64,000 nucleotides of DNA, from contig CAVYWD010000011.1 in assembly GCA_963772225.1 (NCBI GenBank), positions 744,001 to 808,000 on the forward strand, in the 5' to 3' direction. A program made the position numbers and the translations under genes. Numbering within the stretch: position 1 is the first letter of the stretch; each line of letters opens with the position of its first letter. The DNA is from CAVYWD01 sp963772225 (GTDB lineage Bacteria > Myxococcota > Myxococcia > Myxococcales > UBA5297). Shown here piece after piece: positions 17,077 to 24,834 of the stretch. The notes under the pieces were generated by a model that was not told the origin of the DNA, made no database searches, and saw nothing but the letters and a program-made list of their open reading frames with translations.

Positions 17077-18531
17077 CTACCGCACCGCCGTGTCGTCACG
17101 CCGCCTACGGCGACCGAGCGCCGCCAGGCCAAGGAGCGGGAAGAGCACGGTGCCCCCGCCCACGCTGGAGCAACCCTTCGGCCCCGTGGGGCCGGTGGAC
17201 CCGGTCTGTCCCGTCTGTCCCGTCTGTCCAGTGGCGCCGTTGCAAACGTAGCTCGGCTCGCTGTCGCCCACCTGGACCTTCAGGCCGCCCTTGGCGCAAT
17301 GGGCTCCCTCGGGCTCCGGCGTCACGGTCGCGCTGCCGCCGGCTGCGCCATTGCACACGTACGCAGCAGCTCCGCTGCCCACCTGCACTTTGAGCCCACC
17401 GGCAGCGCAGTTGGCGCCGGCCGCCTCGGGGGAGACCGAGGCGCTCTGGCCATCGGCGCCCGCCGCTCCGGTGGCGCCGGTCGCGCCGTTGCAGACGTAG
17501 GTGGCCGTGCCGCTGCCCACCTGGATCTTCACGCCGCCCGCGGCGCAGTTGGCCCCGGCCGCCTCCGGCGTCACCGTCGCGCTCTGGCCGTCGGCGCCCG
17601 CCGCTCCAGCGGCGCCGGTCGCGCCGTTGCAGATGTAGGTGGCCGCGCCAGAGCCCACCTGGATCTTCACGCCGCCCGCAGCGCAGTTGACCCCGGCCGC
17701 CTCCGGCGTCACCGTCGCGCTCTGGCCGTCGGCGCCCGCCGCTCCAATGGCGCCGGTCGCGCCGTTGCAGACGTAGGTGGCCGCGCCAGAGCCCACCTGG
17801 ACCTTCACGCCGCCCGCGGCGCAGTTGGTCCCGGCCGCTTCCGGCGTCACCGTCGCGCTCTGGCCGTTCGCGCCTGGCGCGCCGCTGCACACGTAGGTGG
17901 CCGCGCCGGAGCCCACCTGGACCTTCACGCCGCCGTTGGCGCAGTTGGCGCCGGCGGCCTCGGTGGTCACGGTCGCGGAGAGGCCATTGCAGACGTCGCT
18001 CGTGGAGAGCACCTCCCCAGGATCCAGCGCGCCACTGCGGTTGTCGTCATAGCCGGTCTCGATGGCCTGGCCGCCCGCCGGGCAGATGGAGTTGCCCGAG
18101 ATGGCCACTACCATCACGAGCTGCGGGTTGGGCAGGCAGGTCCCGAAGTCGGCGCTGCAAGTCTCATGAGCGCCGCAGTCCGGCGCGCCCACCCGGCAGT
18201 CGGGCGTGACGCAGGTGCGCGTGCCGTAGGCGTCGCAGTAGGCGCCCGCCCCGGACGTCGTGCAGTCGGCGTTGGTGAGGCATCCCACGCAGGCGCCGCT
18301 CGCCGCGTCGCAGACGGGCGCGGCCGAATCGCTGCAGGTGGCGCCGTTCGGGCCGCACGTGAGGCCAGCCACCGCCACGGCCTGGGCGCGGCTGCCGAAG
18401 GCATTGTGGTGGTGGACGAGCAGCAGCGAGCCGGTGCCGTTCGCCCGGGCGTTGGCCAGGTTGTAGGCGATGGGCAGGGCGGCGTTGGGCTGGTCGCTCC
18501 AGAACGGGGCGCGGGCCGTGCTCACGCCCAT
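17077..18531 (-). CDS. C-terminal part of the S8 protease: collagen-like repeats and MYXO-CTERM-like tail (frameshifted from 18164-21694)
   Basis: 484 aa if read from ATG 18531, but it is most simply the continuation of the subtilase gene after a 1-nt shift. The order is: end of the protease-associated region (AYNLANARANGTGSLLLVHHH), Cys-rich segments (CGPNGATCSD, CDAASGACVGCLTNADC, CSADFGTC), then six or more repeats of about 48 residues pairing an ATVTPEAAG...GGVKVQVGSGAATYVCNG unit with a GATGAAGADGQ collagen-like unit. The end is GCSSVGGG, a hydrophobic stretch and RRRRR, like the MYXO-CTERM surface-sorting signal of myxobacteria. That would place the protein on the outer surface. Whether it is made depends on whether the frameshift is real. 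Confidence 0.7.
   Translation of the reverse strand: MGVSTARAPFWSDQPNAALPIAYNLANARANGTGSLLLVHHHNAFGSRAQAVAVAGLTCGPNGATCSDSAAPVCDAASGACVGCLTNADCTTSGAGAYCDAYGTRTCVTPDCRVGAPDCGAHETCSADFGTCLPNPQLVMVVAISGNSICPAGGQAIETGYDDNRSGALDPGEVLSTSDVCNGLSATVTTEAAGANCANGGVKVQVGSGAATYVCSGAPGANGQSATVTPEAAGTNCAAGGVKVQVGSGAATYVCNGATGAIGAAGADGQSATVTPEAAGVNCAAGGVKIQVGSGAATYICNGATGAAGAAGADGQSATVTPEAAGANCAAGGVKIQVGSGTATYVCNGATGATGAAGADGQSASVSPEAAGANCAAGGLKVQVGSGAAAYVCNGAAGGSATVTPEPEGAHCAKGGLKVQVGDSEPSYVCNGATGQTGQTGQTGSTGPTGPKGCSSVGGGTVLFPLLGLAALGRRRRRDDTAVR
17230..17990 (-). repeat. Tandem repeats (about 135-144 bp) inside the S8 protease gene
   Basis: The units alternate a conserved beta-type segment (VQVGSGAATYVCNG) with G-x-x collagen-like residues. 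Two neighbouring units around 17520-17830 are nearly identical in DNA, a sign of recent duplication or homogenisation. Confidence 0.75.
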
Positions 18532-21500
18532 CGCAGCCAGGGAGGGGATCGACGTGGCTCGCGAGGCCCGGGTTCGCGACGTCGTACCGCAGGACGGGGG
18601 TCCGGTCGACCTCGACGCCGAGCTGGTTGTAGCTCACGACCTGGAACTCGATGGCCTTGTTCGCCGCCGAGTCGAGGCCGAGCGAGGCGGCGTAGACGGG
18701 CATGACCATGGTGTCGGTCAGGAAGCTCGGCAGCCAGGGCACCGACGCCGAGGCCGACAGGCCGTTCAGGTAGTCCTGGTAGCTGCCGGCGCCCGAGCCC
18801 AGGTTCACCAGGGCCGTCATGGGGACGTCGGTACCGGGGTTGGTGCTGCTCAGGCTGCGGTCGGTGTTGTAGAGGACGTACTCCCACGCCGGCGCGCCGG
18901 CCTGCTTGATCCAGACGTCGAACTCCACGTCCGACGCGGTCGGCGTCCCCCACTGCCCATAGGTGTTGACGGCGAAGAACAGCTTGGCGTTGGCCCAGGA
19001 CGCGCCGTTGTCGGGGAGGTTGCTGGTCACGCCGACGTACTTGAAGGTGGCGTTGGCGAGGTCCGCCGAGTCGTAGCTCGACGGGAACGGGCCGCCGGTG
19101 CGCGCGTTCGCCGCGCCCGCATAGGAGAGCTCGAAGGGCGTCACCAGCGAATAGACGCCGACGTCGCCGACCGCGGTGGCGAGGTTCCGGGTGCTGACCC
19201 CAGTACCGGAGAGAGTCAGGTTCGCGGTACCGCTCGCTCCGGTGGCGCTGAGCGAGCCCCCCGCCGCCATGTTGGAAGCCGGAGTGGGCGCGGCGTAGTA
19301 AGGCACCTTGATCGCCGTGCCGCCGCCCTGAGGTGTCAGGAGGAGATAACCGGAGGCCTCGGACAGCCAGTGGCGCACGACGCCGGCCACGGGCGAGGTG
19401 GTGGCGACGGTCGGATCGCGGCGGCGAACCATCTGCGACGGGTCAGCCGAGAGCACGAGATCGACGGCGGCGCTCTGGCTGGCGGCCGCCGTCAGGGTCA
19501 GGGCGCCGGCGGTCACGTCGGTGCCGGGAGGCGAGACGCTCTTGACCACCGAGACGTCGTAGGTGACCGAGGCGGTGCCCTTGTTGGCGACCTGCACGGC
19601 GCGGCGCTCGGACCTCGCGGCCGCGACGTCCGTGGTGGCGAACGAGACGCTGACCCGCTCGGGCGCGGACTGATCGAAGGCGATGACGCTGTCGGCGGCG
19701 GCGCGGGCGGCGTCGATGCGGCCGGCGCCAACGCGCCCCTCGGCCACGCGGGCGCGCGGAGAGTTGGGCAAGCTGAAGACGTCGTGGCCCGCGGTGTTCA
19801 TGAGCAGGGCCTTGATCTCCGCGGGGGACCAGGTCGGGTGCGCCTGGCGGAGGAGCGCCACGGTGCCGGCGGTGATGGGCGTGGCCATGGAGGTGCCGCT
19901 CATGTCGATGCCCTTCGATCCGGTGCCGGCCGCGGTGGAGACCACGTTGACCCCCGGCGCAGTCACATCGGGCTTGAGGATGAAGCGGTCCTTGGCGCGG
20001 CTCGGGCCGCGCGAGCTGAAGCTGGCGATGGCGTCGCCGAGCGCCGGCAGGTAGGCGGCGGTGCCGGAGGCCACCGTGGCGGTGACGGCCGCGTTCGCGG
20101 CGAGCTGGGCGCGGATGGCGTCGCCGTCCGACTGCATGATGGACAGCGCGGGGATGGTGACCGTGCCGTCGGTGGCGGCGGCGGCCATGCCGGGGGGATC
20201 GCCCGCGGCGTTGTTGGTGATGATGACCGCGACGGCGCCCGCCTGCTGGGCGGCGTAGGTCTTGGGGGCGAAGCTGCAGGTGCCACGCGCGATGAGGGCG
20301 ATCTTTCCGGTGAGGTCGTTGGTGATGGTTCCACAGGCGTCGGCCGGCACCGTCGCGACGACGCCGGCGGTGACGGGGCTCCAGGTCGAGGGGCCGAAGG
20401 CGGCGGTGCCGGCCGGTAGCGAGCCGGCGAGGGCGGCGGGGGCGGTGACCTGCACGCTGGCGGTGTAGTAACCCACGCTGGAGGCCGCCACGCTGATGAC
20501 CGCAGGCGTCGAGCCGGGGGCGCCGGTGATGAAGTAGTAATCGCCGCTGTTGCCGGCGGCGGCCACGACCGCCACCCCGGCGTTCACGGCGTTGGTGTAG
20601 ATGATCTCGTCCGCGGCCGCCGAGGTGCCGAAAGAGGAGCCGAGGGACAAGTTGACGACGTCCAGGTGGTCGGACAGATCGCCGTCGCCGTTCGGGTCGA
20701 CGGCCCACTCCATGGCGAGCGGCGCGAGCGCGGTGGAGCCGCCGTTGTCGCCGAAGACCTTGAGGGCGTAGAGCTCGGCGGCCGGCGCCACGCCCGGGCC
20801 GATGGCCATGGCAGAGGCGTCGAGGGTCTCGGTGTACGGGCCACCGAAGGTGGCGCCGGCGCCGGTCACCCCGTAGCCGGCGATGGTGCCGGCCACGTGC
20901 GAGCCGTGCCCACCGCCCGGGCCGTCGAGGGGGTTGGCGTCCGGCATGGGGTTCGCCGTGGCGGCGCTGGCGGCGTCATAGATCGGCCCGGCAAAGTCCC
21001 AGCCGCCCACGACCTTGGCGTTGGGGAAGAGGCGGGCCGGCGGCGCCGCGCTGAGGTCGACCGCCAGGTAGTCGGCGGCGGTGCCCGGCCCGCCGAAGTT
21101 GGCGTGCGTGTAATCGATGCCCGTATCGATGACGCCGATGCGCACGTGCTCGCCGTGCAGCCCCGCGGTGGCGCTCCAGAGCTTGCTCGCGCCTATGAAG
21201 GAAACGCCACGCGCGTTGTCCACCTTGAGCGGCGTGATGATGTGGACGGCGCGCACCCCGGCGACCTTGGCGAGCTTGGCGGCGCCGGCGGCGTCGGTGA
21301 CATAGGCGATGCCGTTCAGGACGCGCTGGAGCCGGTAGAGCTCGGTCGTGCCGGGGATGCTGGCGCTGGCGATCCGCTTGGAGAGCGCCGTCTGCTCCGT
21401 CTGCACCGCGCCGAGCTGCTGCACGGCGGCCGAGGTGGCCTCGGACAACGTGCTGCCGCGCGCCACCGCGTATCCATACTGCGTGGCGGAGGGGGACTCG

Positions 21501-21694
21501 GTGAGCTCCACGAGCGCGTAGACCGGGGTCGCGCCGCGGCTCACGGGCTGCGATTGCGGTCGAGACGCGGCGGACGCCTGCGAGGAGCGGGCGTGGCCGG
21601 CCTGGACTGCGGCGCCGCTCGGGCGCGAGTCGCAGGCGGCGGATAGAGCGAGGAGTGGGAAACAACTCAGCCAGGGGCGAATCGGTCTCTTCAT
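18164..21694 (-). CDS. S8 (subtilisin-like) serine protease, lipoprotein, frameshifted near its C-terminus
   Basis: Signal peptide and lipobox (LLALSAAC, Cys21). An I9-like propeptide region spans about 57-160. The catalytic triad is Asp190 (GVIDTGIDYTH), His263 (GHGSHVAGT) and Ser602 (MSGTSMATP), with the oxyanion Asn in AAAGNSGD near 382. A PA domain is inserted at about 430-550 (KTYAAQQAGAVAVIITNN). The reading frame follows the protein to ASHVDP (about 18550) and then turns into Arg/Pro-rich nonsense. Removing one base from a GGGG run at about 18544-18547 joins it to the frame 17077-18531. The full protein would be about 1540 aa. It is an extracellular protease, likely for predation or nutrient scavenging. 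Confidence 0.85.
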   Translation of the reverse strand: MKRPIRPWLSCFPLLALSAACDSRPSGAAVQAGHARSSQASAASRPQSQPVSRGATPVYALVELTESPSATQYGYAVARGSTLSEATSAAVQQLGAVQTEQTALSKRIASASIPGTTELYRLQRVLNGIAYVTDAAGAAKLAKVAGVRAVHIITPLKVDNARGVSFIGASKLWSATAGLHGEHVRIGVIDTGIDYTHANFGGPGTAADYLAVDLSAAPPARLFPNAKVVGGWDFAGPIYDAASAATANPMPDANPLDGPGGGHGSHVAGTIAGYGVTGAGATFGGPYTETLDASAMAIGPGVAPAAELYALKVFGDNGGSTALAPLAMEWAVDPNGDGDLSDHLDVVNLSLGSSFGTSAAADEIIYTNAVNAGVAVVAAAGNSGDYYFITGAPGSTPAVISVAASSVGYYTASVQVTAPAALAGSLPAGTAAFGPSTWSPVTAGVVATVPADACGTITNDLTGKIALIARGTCSFAPKTYAAQQAGAVAVIITNNAAGDPPGMAAAATDGTVTIPALSIMQSDGDAIRAQLAANAAVTATVASGTAAYLPALGDAIASFSSRGPSRAKDRFILKPDVTAPGVNVVSTAAGTGSKGIDMSGTSMATPITAGTVALLRQAHPTWSPAEIKALLMNTAGHDVFSLPNSPRARVAEGRVGAGRIDAARAAADSVIAFDQSAPERVSVSFATTDVAAARSERRAVQVANKGTASVTYDVSVVKSVSPPGTDVTAGALTLTAAASQSAAVDLVLSADPSQMVRRRDPTVATTSPVAGVVRHWLSEASGYLLLTPQGGGTAIKVPYYAAPTPASNMAAGGSLSATGASGTANLTLSGTGVSTRNLATAVGDVGVYSLVTPFELSYAGAANARTGGPFPSSYDSADLANATFKYVGVTSNLPDNGASWANAKLFFAVNTYGQWGTPTASDVEFDVWIKQAGAPAWEYVLYNTDRSLSSTNPGTDVPMTALVNLGSGAGSYQDYLNGLSASASVPWLPSFLTDTMVMPVYAASLGLDSAANKAIEFQVVSYNQLGVEVDRTPVLRYDVANPGLASHVDPLPGCDGREHGPRPVLERPAQRRPAHRLQPGQRPGERHRLAAARPPPQCLRQPRPGRGGGWPHVRPERRHLQRFGRARLRRGERRLRGMPHQRRLHDVRGGRLLRRLRHAHLRHARLPGGRAGLRRS

Positions 21695-22213
21695 TCACTT
21701 CTCCTGCGCGCCGGCCCCTGCAAGCGGCCGGTCGCCGCGGACGGGGTGATGCGGTGCTGCGCGACTCGACGGAAGGTCACCGCGGCTCGCGCGGCCCATG
21801 GTGCGTCTCGCGGGCGCGCTCCCGCAGTGGACGACGGGGGGCAAAGGGAGTGGGGATGCGCGGCGTATCGGCGAATCGGGAGGCTCGAGCGCGATGCCCG
21901 TACCTTGCTTCTCGCAGTTCCGAGGGCATCGCTTCAACGGCACCTCGCCATTGCGGCTTTCGCACGGCCAGGGCAAGGAAGGTGCCCGTTCCACAGTGAA
22001 CAGTCAAGCGCTTACCCTGCCGGTCGGGCCTTGGGCTTGCGGGCAAGTCCCCGCGCTGCCAGGAATTGCATCGAGACCCCGACCTGGGAGGGGAAGCGCG
22101 GCGCGCCGCCGAGAGCTCCTGGTAGCGGTAAGTGATGACGCTCCCGATGGTCTGCGGGTGGCTGAGGGGCCTTTCGGCGCGCTGAAGGCCCCTTTCTCAT
22201 CCTGAGGTGGAGG
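21695..22213. other. Intergenic stretch, nothing recognised
   Basis: The start region of the protease (ribosome-binding site GGAGAAGTGA before ATG 21694) is at its left edge. Frames on both strands have no recognisable content. No clear promoter can be picked in this GC-rich sequence. Confidence 0.35.
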
Positions 22214-23083
22214 TCAGGTCGCCCGTTCCGGGGACATCATCGGCGGCGCGTTCTCAGGGCGAAGCGGGAGGAGCACGCGCAGGGACGTGCCGACCGACGG
22301 CGTCGAGGTGGCCGCGATGCAGCCGCCCATCGCCTCCACCATGGACTTGGCCAGCGCCAGCCCGAGCCCGATGCCGCCGTGGACGCGCGTCGTGGAGCCG
22401 TCGGCCTGCCAGAAAGGCTCGAAGAGCCGCTCGAGGACGGCCGGGATCATGCCGCAGCCGCAGCCGCTGTCGTGCACCGCAAACGCCAGGCGCTGCGCCC
22501 CGTCCACGGCGACCTCGAGCCTGACCTCACCCTCGTTCGTGTATTCGATGGCGTTCTTGACCAGGCTCTCCAATACCTTGCGCAGGAGCTCGGCGTCCGC
22601 GAGCACGCGCTCGGGGACCTGGTCCAGCACGTCGCAGCGCAGCGCGATTCCTTTGTCGCGCGCTGACCGCCCGAAGCCCTGCCCGACGCTCGCGATCAGG
22701 CCCCGCACATCGAGCAGGCGCAAAGAGGGCTTGAATGAACCGCTCGCCATTTCGACGAACCGCAGGATGTTGTCGATGAAGAAGACCGCGACCGGCAAGG
22801 CGCCGATCAAGGTCTTGCTGAACAGGGCTGAGCGGTGCTCCACCGCCTGGAGGTCCCGCGCATGGCTCGAGGCCAGGACGCGCATCAGGGCAACAATCGC
22901 CAGGCCGGACATCGCGGGCACGACCAGCCTGAACAGGAGCGGCTCCCGAGCGGAGAGGCTTTCGCTGAAGAGCAGCCGCTTCAGCTCCTCGGTCGCGCCA
23001 ACGAGCGCGGCGCCGGCGACGAACACAACCAGGTCATACAACCAGGTCCAGCTCGATTCGTCGCCGAGCACGCGGTCGGACAT
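22214..23083 (-). CDS. Membrane sensor histidine-kinase-like protein lacking an H-box
   Basis: 289 aa from ATG 23083, chosen because GAGGAG precedes it. The N-terminal half has two or three hydrophobic segments (WLYDLVVFVAGAALVGA; LFRLVVPAMSGLAIVALMRVLA; LIGALPVAVFFI). The C-terminal HATPase_c domain is complete: N-box LVKNAIEYTNEG, G1 DSGCGCGM, F-box LFEPFWQ, G2 GGIGLGLALAKSMVEAMGG. Between them one would expect a HisKA helix with HE-x-R-x-P; instead the sequence goes from FFID straight to NILRFVEMASGSFKPS, the usual end of the second HisKA helix. The phosphoacceptor region therefore seems deleted. No response regulator is adjacent. It may be a non-phosphorylating ATPase or a decayed kinase. 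Confidence 0.7.
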   Translation of the reverse strand: MSDRVLGDESSWTWLYDLVVFVAGAALVGATEELKRLLFSESLSAREPLLFRLVVPAMSGLAIVALMRVLASSHARDLQAVEHRSALFSKTLIGALPVAVFFIDNILRFVEMASGSFKPSLRLLDVRGLIASVGQGFGRSARDKGIALRCDVLDQVPERVLADAELLRKVLESLVKNAIEYTNEGEVRLEVAVDGAQRLAFAVHDSGCGCGMIPAVLERLFEPFWQADGSTTRVHGGIGLGLALAKSMVEAMGGCIAATSTPSVGTSLRVLLPLRPENAPPMMSPERAT

Positions 23084-23409
23084 CGTCCACTCCTCGGGTC
23101 GCCGTGGTGGGCAGGCGCGGTCCACGGCCGCGAGGCTTGAGCCTTCTGCCTACAGCCCTGCACGCAGTGTGCGCGGCGCCTTGGAGGTTGGCGTTCGCGC
23201 CTGCTCCACGGAGGTCCGCGGGCCGGTGGGTCGCAACGATCCGAATGAATCGCGGCGAACCTGGCCGAAACCCGAGTCGACCACCTCGTCGAGCAGTTCC
23301 CAGCCGTCGCCGCCCTCGCGGCGGCCTTGGTGTGGGCGGCGCAGGCCGAGCCTCCAAGCGCCGGTGAAGCCCGGGCGCCTAAGCGCCAGACAGGCGACGC
23401 GCCAGAGGG
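23084..23409. other. Intergenic stretch, nothing recognised
   Basis: No supported gene; only low-quality frames on both strands. Confidence 0.35.
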
Positions 23410-23657
23410 CTACTTTCGCCTGCGAAGCTCCTTCAGGGCCTCGAGCGACGGGAGCACGCGCTTGTCCTTGTCGCGCCCGAGGTGCTCCCTCACGGCGATG
23501 AGCCCCTCCAGGCCGAGGACCCAACGCGTTCGAGAGCACAGCTCGAAAAGCTCCGAGAGCCGAGCCACCTCGTCGAAGGCGCCGATCGGCACCACGTCCT
23601 TGAAGACGTCGAGTCGACCTAGACCATCCGCCGAAGCAGCTCATCGAGCCGCGTCAT
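23410..23657 (-). pseudogene. Remnant of a nucleotidyltransferase-like gene with an upstream coupled partner
   Basis: ATG 23657 starts MTRLDELLRRMV then stops; in another frame the sequence continues LGRLDVFKDVVPIGAFDEV... and VLGLEGLIAVREHLGRDKDKRVLPSLEALKELR. The latter is the typical C-terminus of DUF6036/MNT-type nucleotidyltransferase-like proteins (LI..KEH.GR.KD...L..L.ALRE). The middle with the GS...D motifs is missing. The ATG overlaps the stop of an upstream fragment (ATGA at 23657-23654) that reads LFRFGERLEKLQRGVALFEALQLAGERGAVR, itself lacking a start. Such two-gene pairs are often toxin-antitoxin-like. Both are dead here. Confidence 0.45.
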
Positions 23658-23775
23658 CGGACCGCACCGCGCTCGCCGGCCAGCTGCAGAGCTTCGAATA
23701 GAGCGACCCCGCGCTGCAGCTTCTCGAGGCGCTCGCCGAAGCGGAAGAGTGGAGGGCAACGACCACTCCCCTTCT

Positions 23776-23801
23776 CCCCCTCCCCGCGAGCGGGGAGGGG
23801 G
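23776..23801. terminator. Perfect 12-bp hairpin downstream of the suf operon
   Basis: CCCCCTCCCCGC, 2-nt loop GA, GCGGGGAGGGGG. It lies 21 bp beyond the sufT stop, on the operon's downstream side. There is no U-tract, so it may be a REP-like palindrome or a 3'-end stabiliser rather than a classical terminator. Confidence 0.5.
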
Positions 23802-23821
23802 TTGGGGGGTGAGGAACCCAT

Positions 23822-24355
23822 CTAAAACATCCCCACCTGCAGCTTGGCCGCGTCGCTCATGCGGCTCATGTCCCAGGGCGGGTCCCAGACCCACTCCACC
23901 CGCGCTCGCCGCACGCCCGCGAGGCTTTGAAGCAAGTACTCCACCTGGTCCCTCAGCACGTCTCCGATGCCGCAGCCGGGCGCGGTGAGCGTCATGCGAA
24001 CCACGACCTCGCTGCCGCCCTCCGCCGGGCGGATGTCGATGCCGTAGACCAGCCCCAGCTCCACGACGTCCACGGGGATCTCCGGGTCGTAGACCGTCCG
24101 GAGCGCGTCCCAGATGCGCGCCTCCAGAGGAGCATTGCCCGCAGCGCGGGCGGGCTGAGGCGCACTCTCCTGCCCTATCGCGTCGGCGTCGGCCGCGTCG
24201 ATTCGCACGAGGAACCCCGCGTCGGTGAGCACCGTGAACGAGCCGCCCAGCGCCTGCGAGATCACCACGTTCGTGCCTTTGGGCAGCGACGTCTTCTCGC
24301 CACTGGGAACCATCACCGCGTCACAGTCGCGCCTGAGCTCGATGGCCGCCTTCAT
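23822..24355 (-). CDS. sufT: Fe-S cluster assembly protein SufT
   Basis: 177 aa. ATG 24355 is preceded by GGAGGAGG. The N-terminal half (AVMVPSGEKTSLPKGTNVVISQALGGSFTVLTD) is the SufT-specific segment. The C-terminal half is a DUF59/MIP18 domain (DALRTVYDPEIPVDVVELGLVY, with TAPGCGIGDVLRDQVE carrying the conserved Cys; then VEWVWDPPWD). SufT helps maturation of Fe-S proteins, probably in cluster transfer. It is the last gene of the suf operon. Length agrees with the family. Confidence 0.92.
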   Translation of the reverse strand: MKAAIELRRDCDAVMVPSGEKTSLPKGTNVVISQALGGSFTVLTDAGFLVRIDAADADAIGQESAPQPARAAGNAPLEARIWDALRTVYDPEIPVDVVELGLVYGIDIRPAEGGSEVVVRMTLTAPGCGIGDVLRDQVEYLLQSLAGVRRARVEWVWDPPWDMSRMSDAAKLQVGMF

Positions 24356-24387
24356 CGCTCCTCCTCCCGATAGGCTCGCTCGCCCGT

Positions 24388-24834
24388 TCACTCGTCCGAG
24401 GAGACCGGCGCCTCGGCGCCTTCCAGCGCCGCGTCCAGGGTGCGCCAGGCCAGGGTCGCGCACTTGACCCGCGCTGGGAACTCGCAGACGCCGCTGAACA
24501 CCGCGAGCTTGCCGAGCTCCGCCTCGGCCGCAGCGCCTCCACCGGTGACCATCTCGTGGAAGTGCTTGAGGACGCCGCGGGCCTCTTCTCGCGTCTTGCC
24601 CTTCAACGCGGCGGTCATCATGGAGGCCGACGCCTTGGAGATGGCGCAGCCGGACCCCACGAAGCTGATGTCCTGGATGCGCTCGCCGTCCATCTGGACG
24701 AAGACGGTGACCTTGTCGCCGCACAGGGCGTTGAAGCCGTTCGCGCGCTGGCCCTGGGGCAGCTCGCGGAAGTTCCGCGGCTTCTTGGAGTGGTCGAGGA
24801 TGACTTCCTGGTAGAGCTCGCGAAGGTCCGCCAT
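24388..24834 (-). CDS. sufU: SUF sulfur-transfer/scaffold protein SufU
   Basis: 148 aa. The ATG at 24834 overlaps the sufS stop (TGATG). The three conserved Cys of the SufU/IscU fold are present: ALCGDKVTV, GSGCAISKASASMM and RVKCATLAW. The GSGCAISKASASMM segment and the insertion after it mark SufU rather than IscU. It accepts persulfide sulfur from SufS, bound through a zinc site, and passes it to SufBCD. The acidic C-terminus (EGAEAPVSSDE) is unremarkable. Confidence 0.93.
   Translation of the reverse strand: MADLRELYQEVILDHSKKPRNFRELPQGQRANGFNALCGDKVTVFVQMDGERIQDISFVGSGCAISKASASMMTAALKGKTREEARGVLKHFHEMVTGGGAAAEAELGKLAVFSGVCEFPARVKCATLAWRTLDAALEGAEAPVSSDE

Noticed and set aside
16448..17251. 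267-residue + strand gene between the hydrolase and protease
   Set aside because: Arg/Ser/Cys-rich translation, no ribosome-binding site, overlaps the 3' end of the protease gene.
18470..20419. Long + strand frame opposite the S8 protease
   Set aside because: Antisense shadow of a well-supported gene; Gly/Arg/Val-rich translation without motifs.
23776..23801. Classical Rho-independent terminator for the suf operon
   Set aside because: Stem is perfect and well placed, but no T-tract follows on the operon strand, so only a tentative terminator/REP call is kept.
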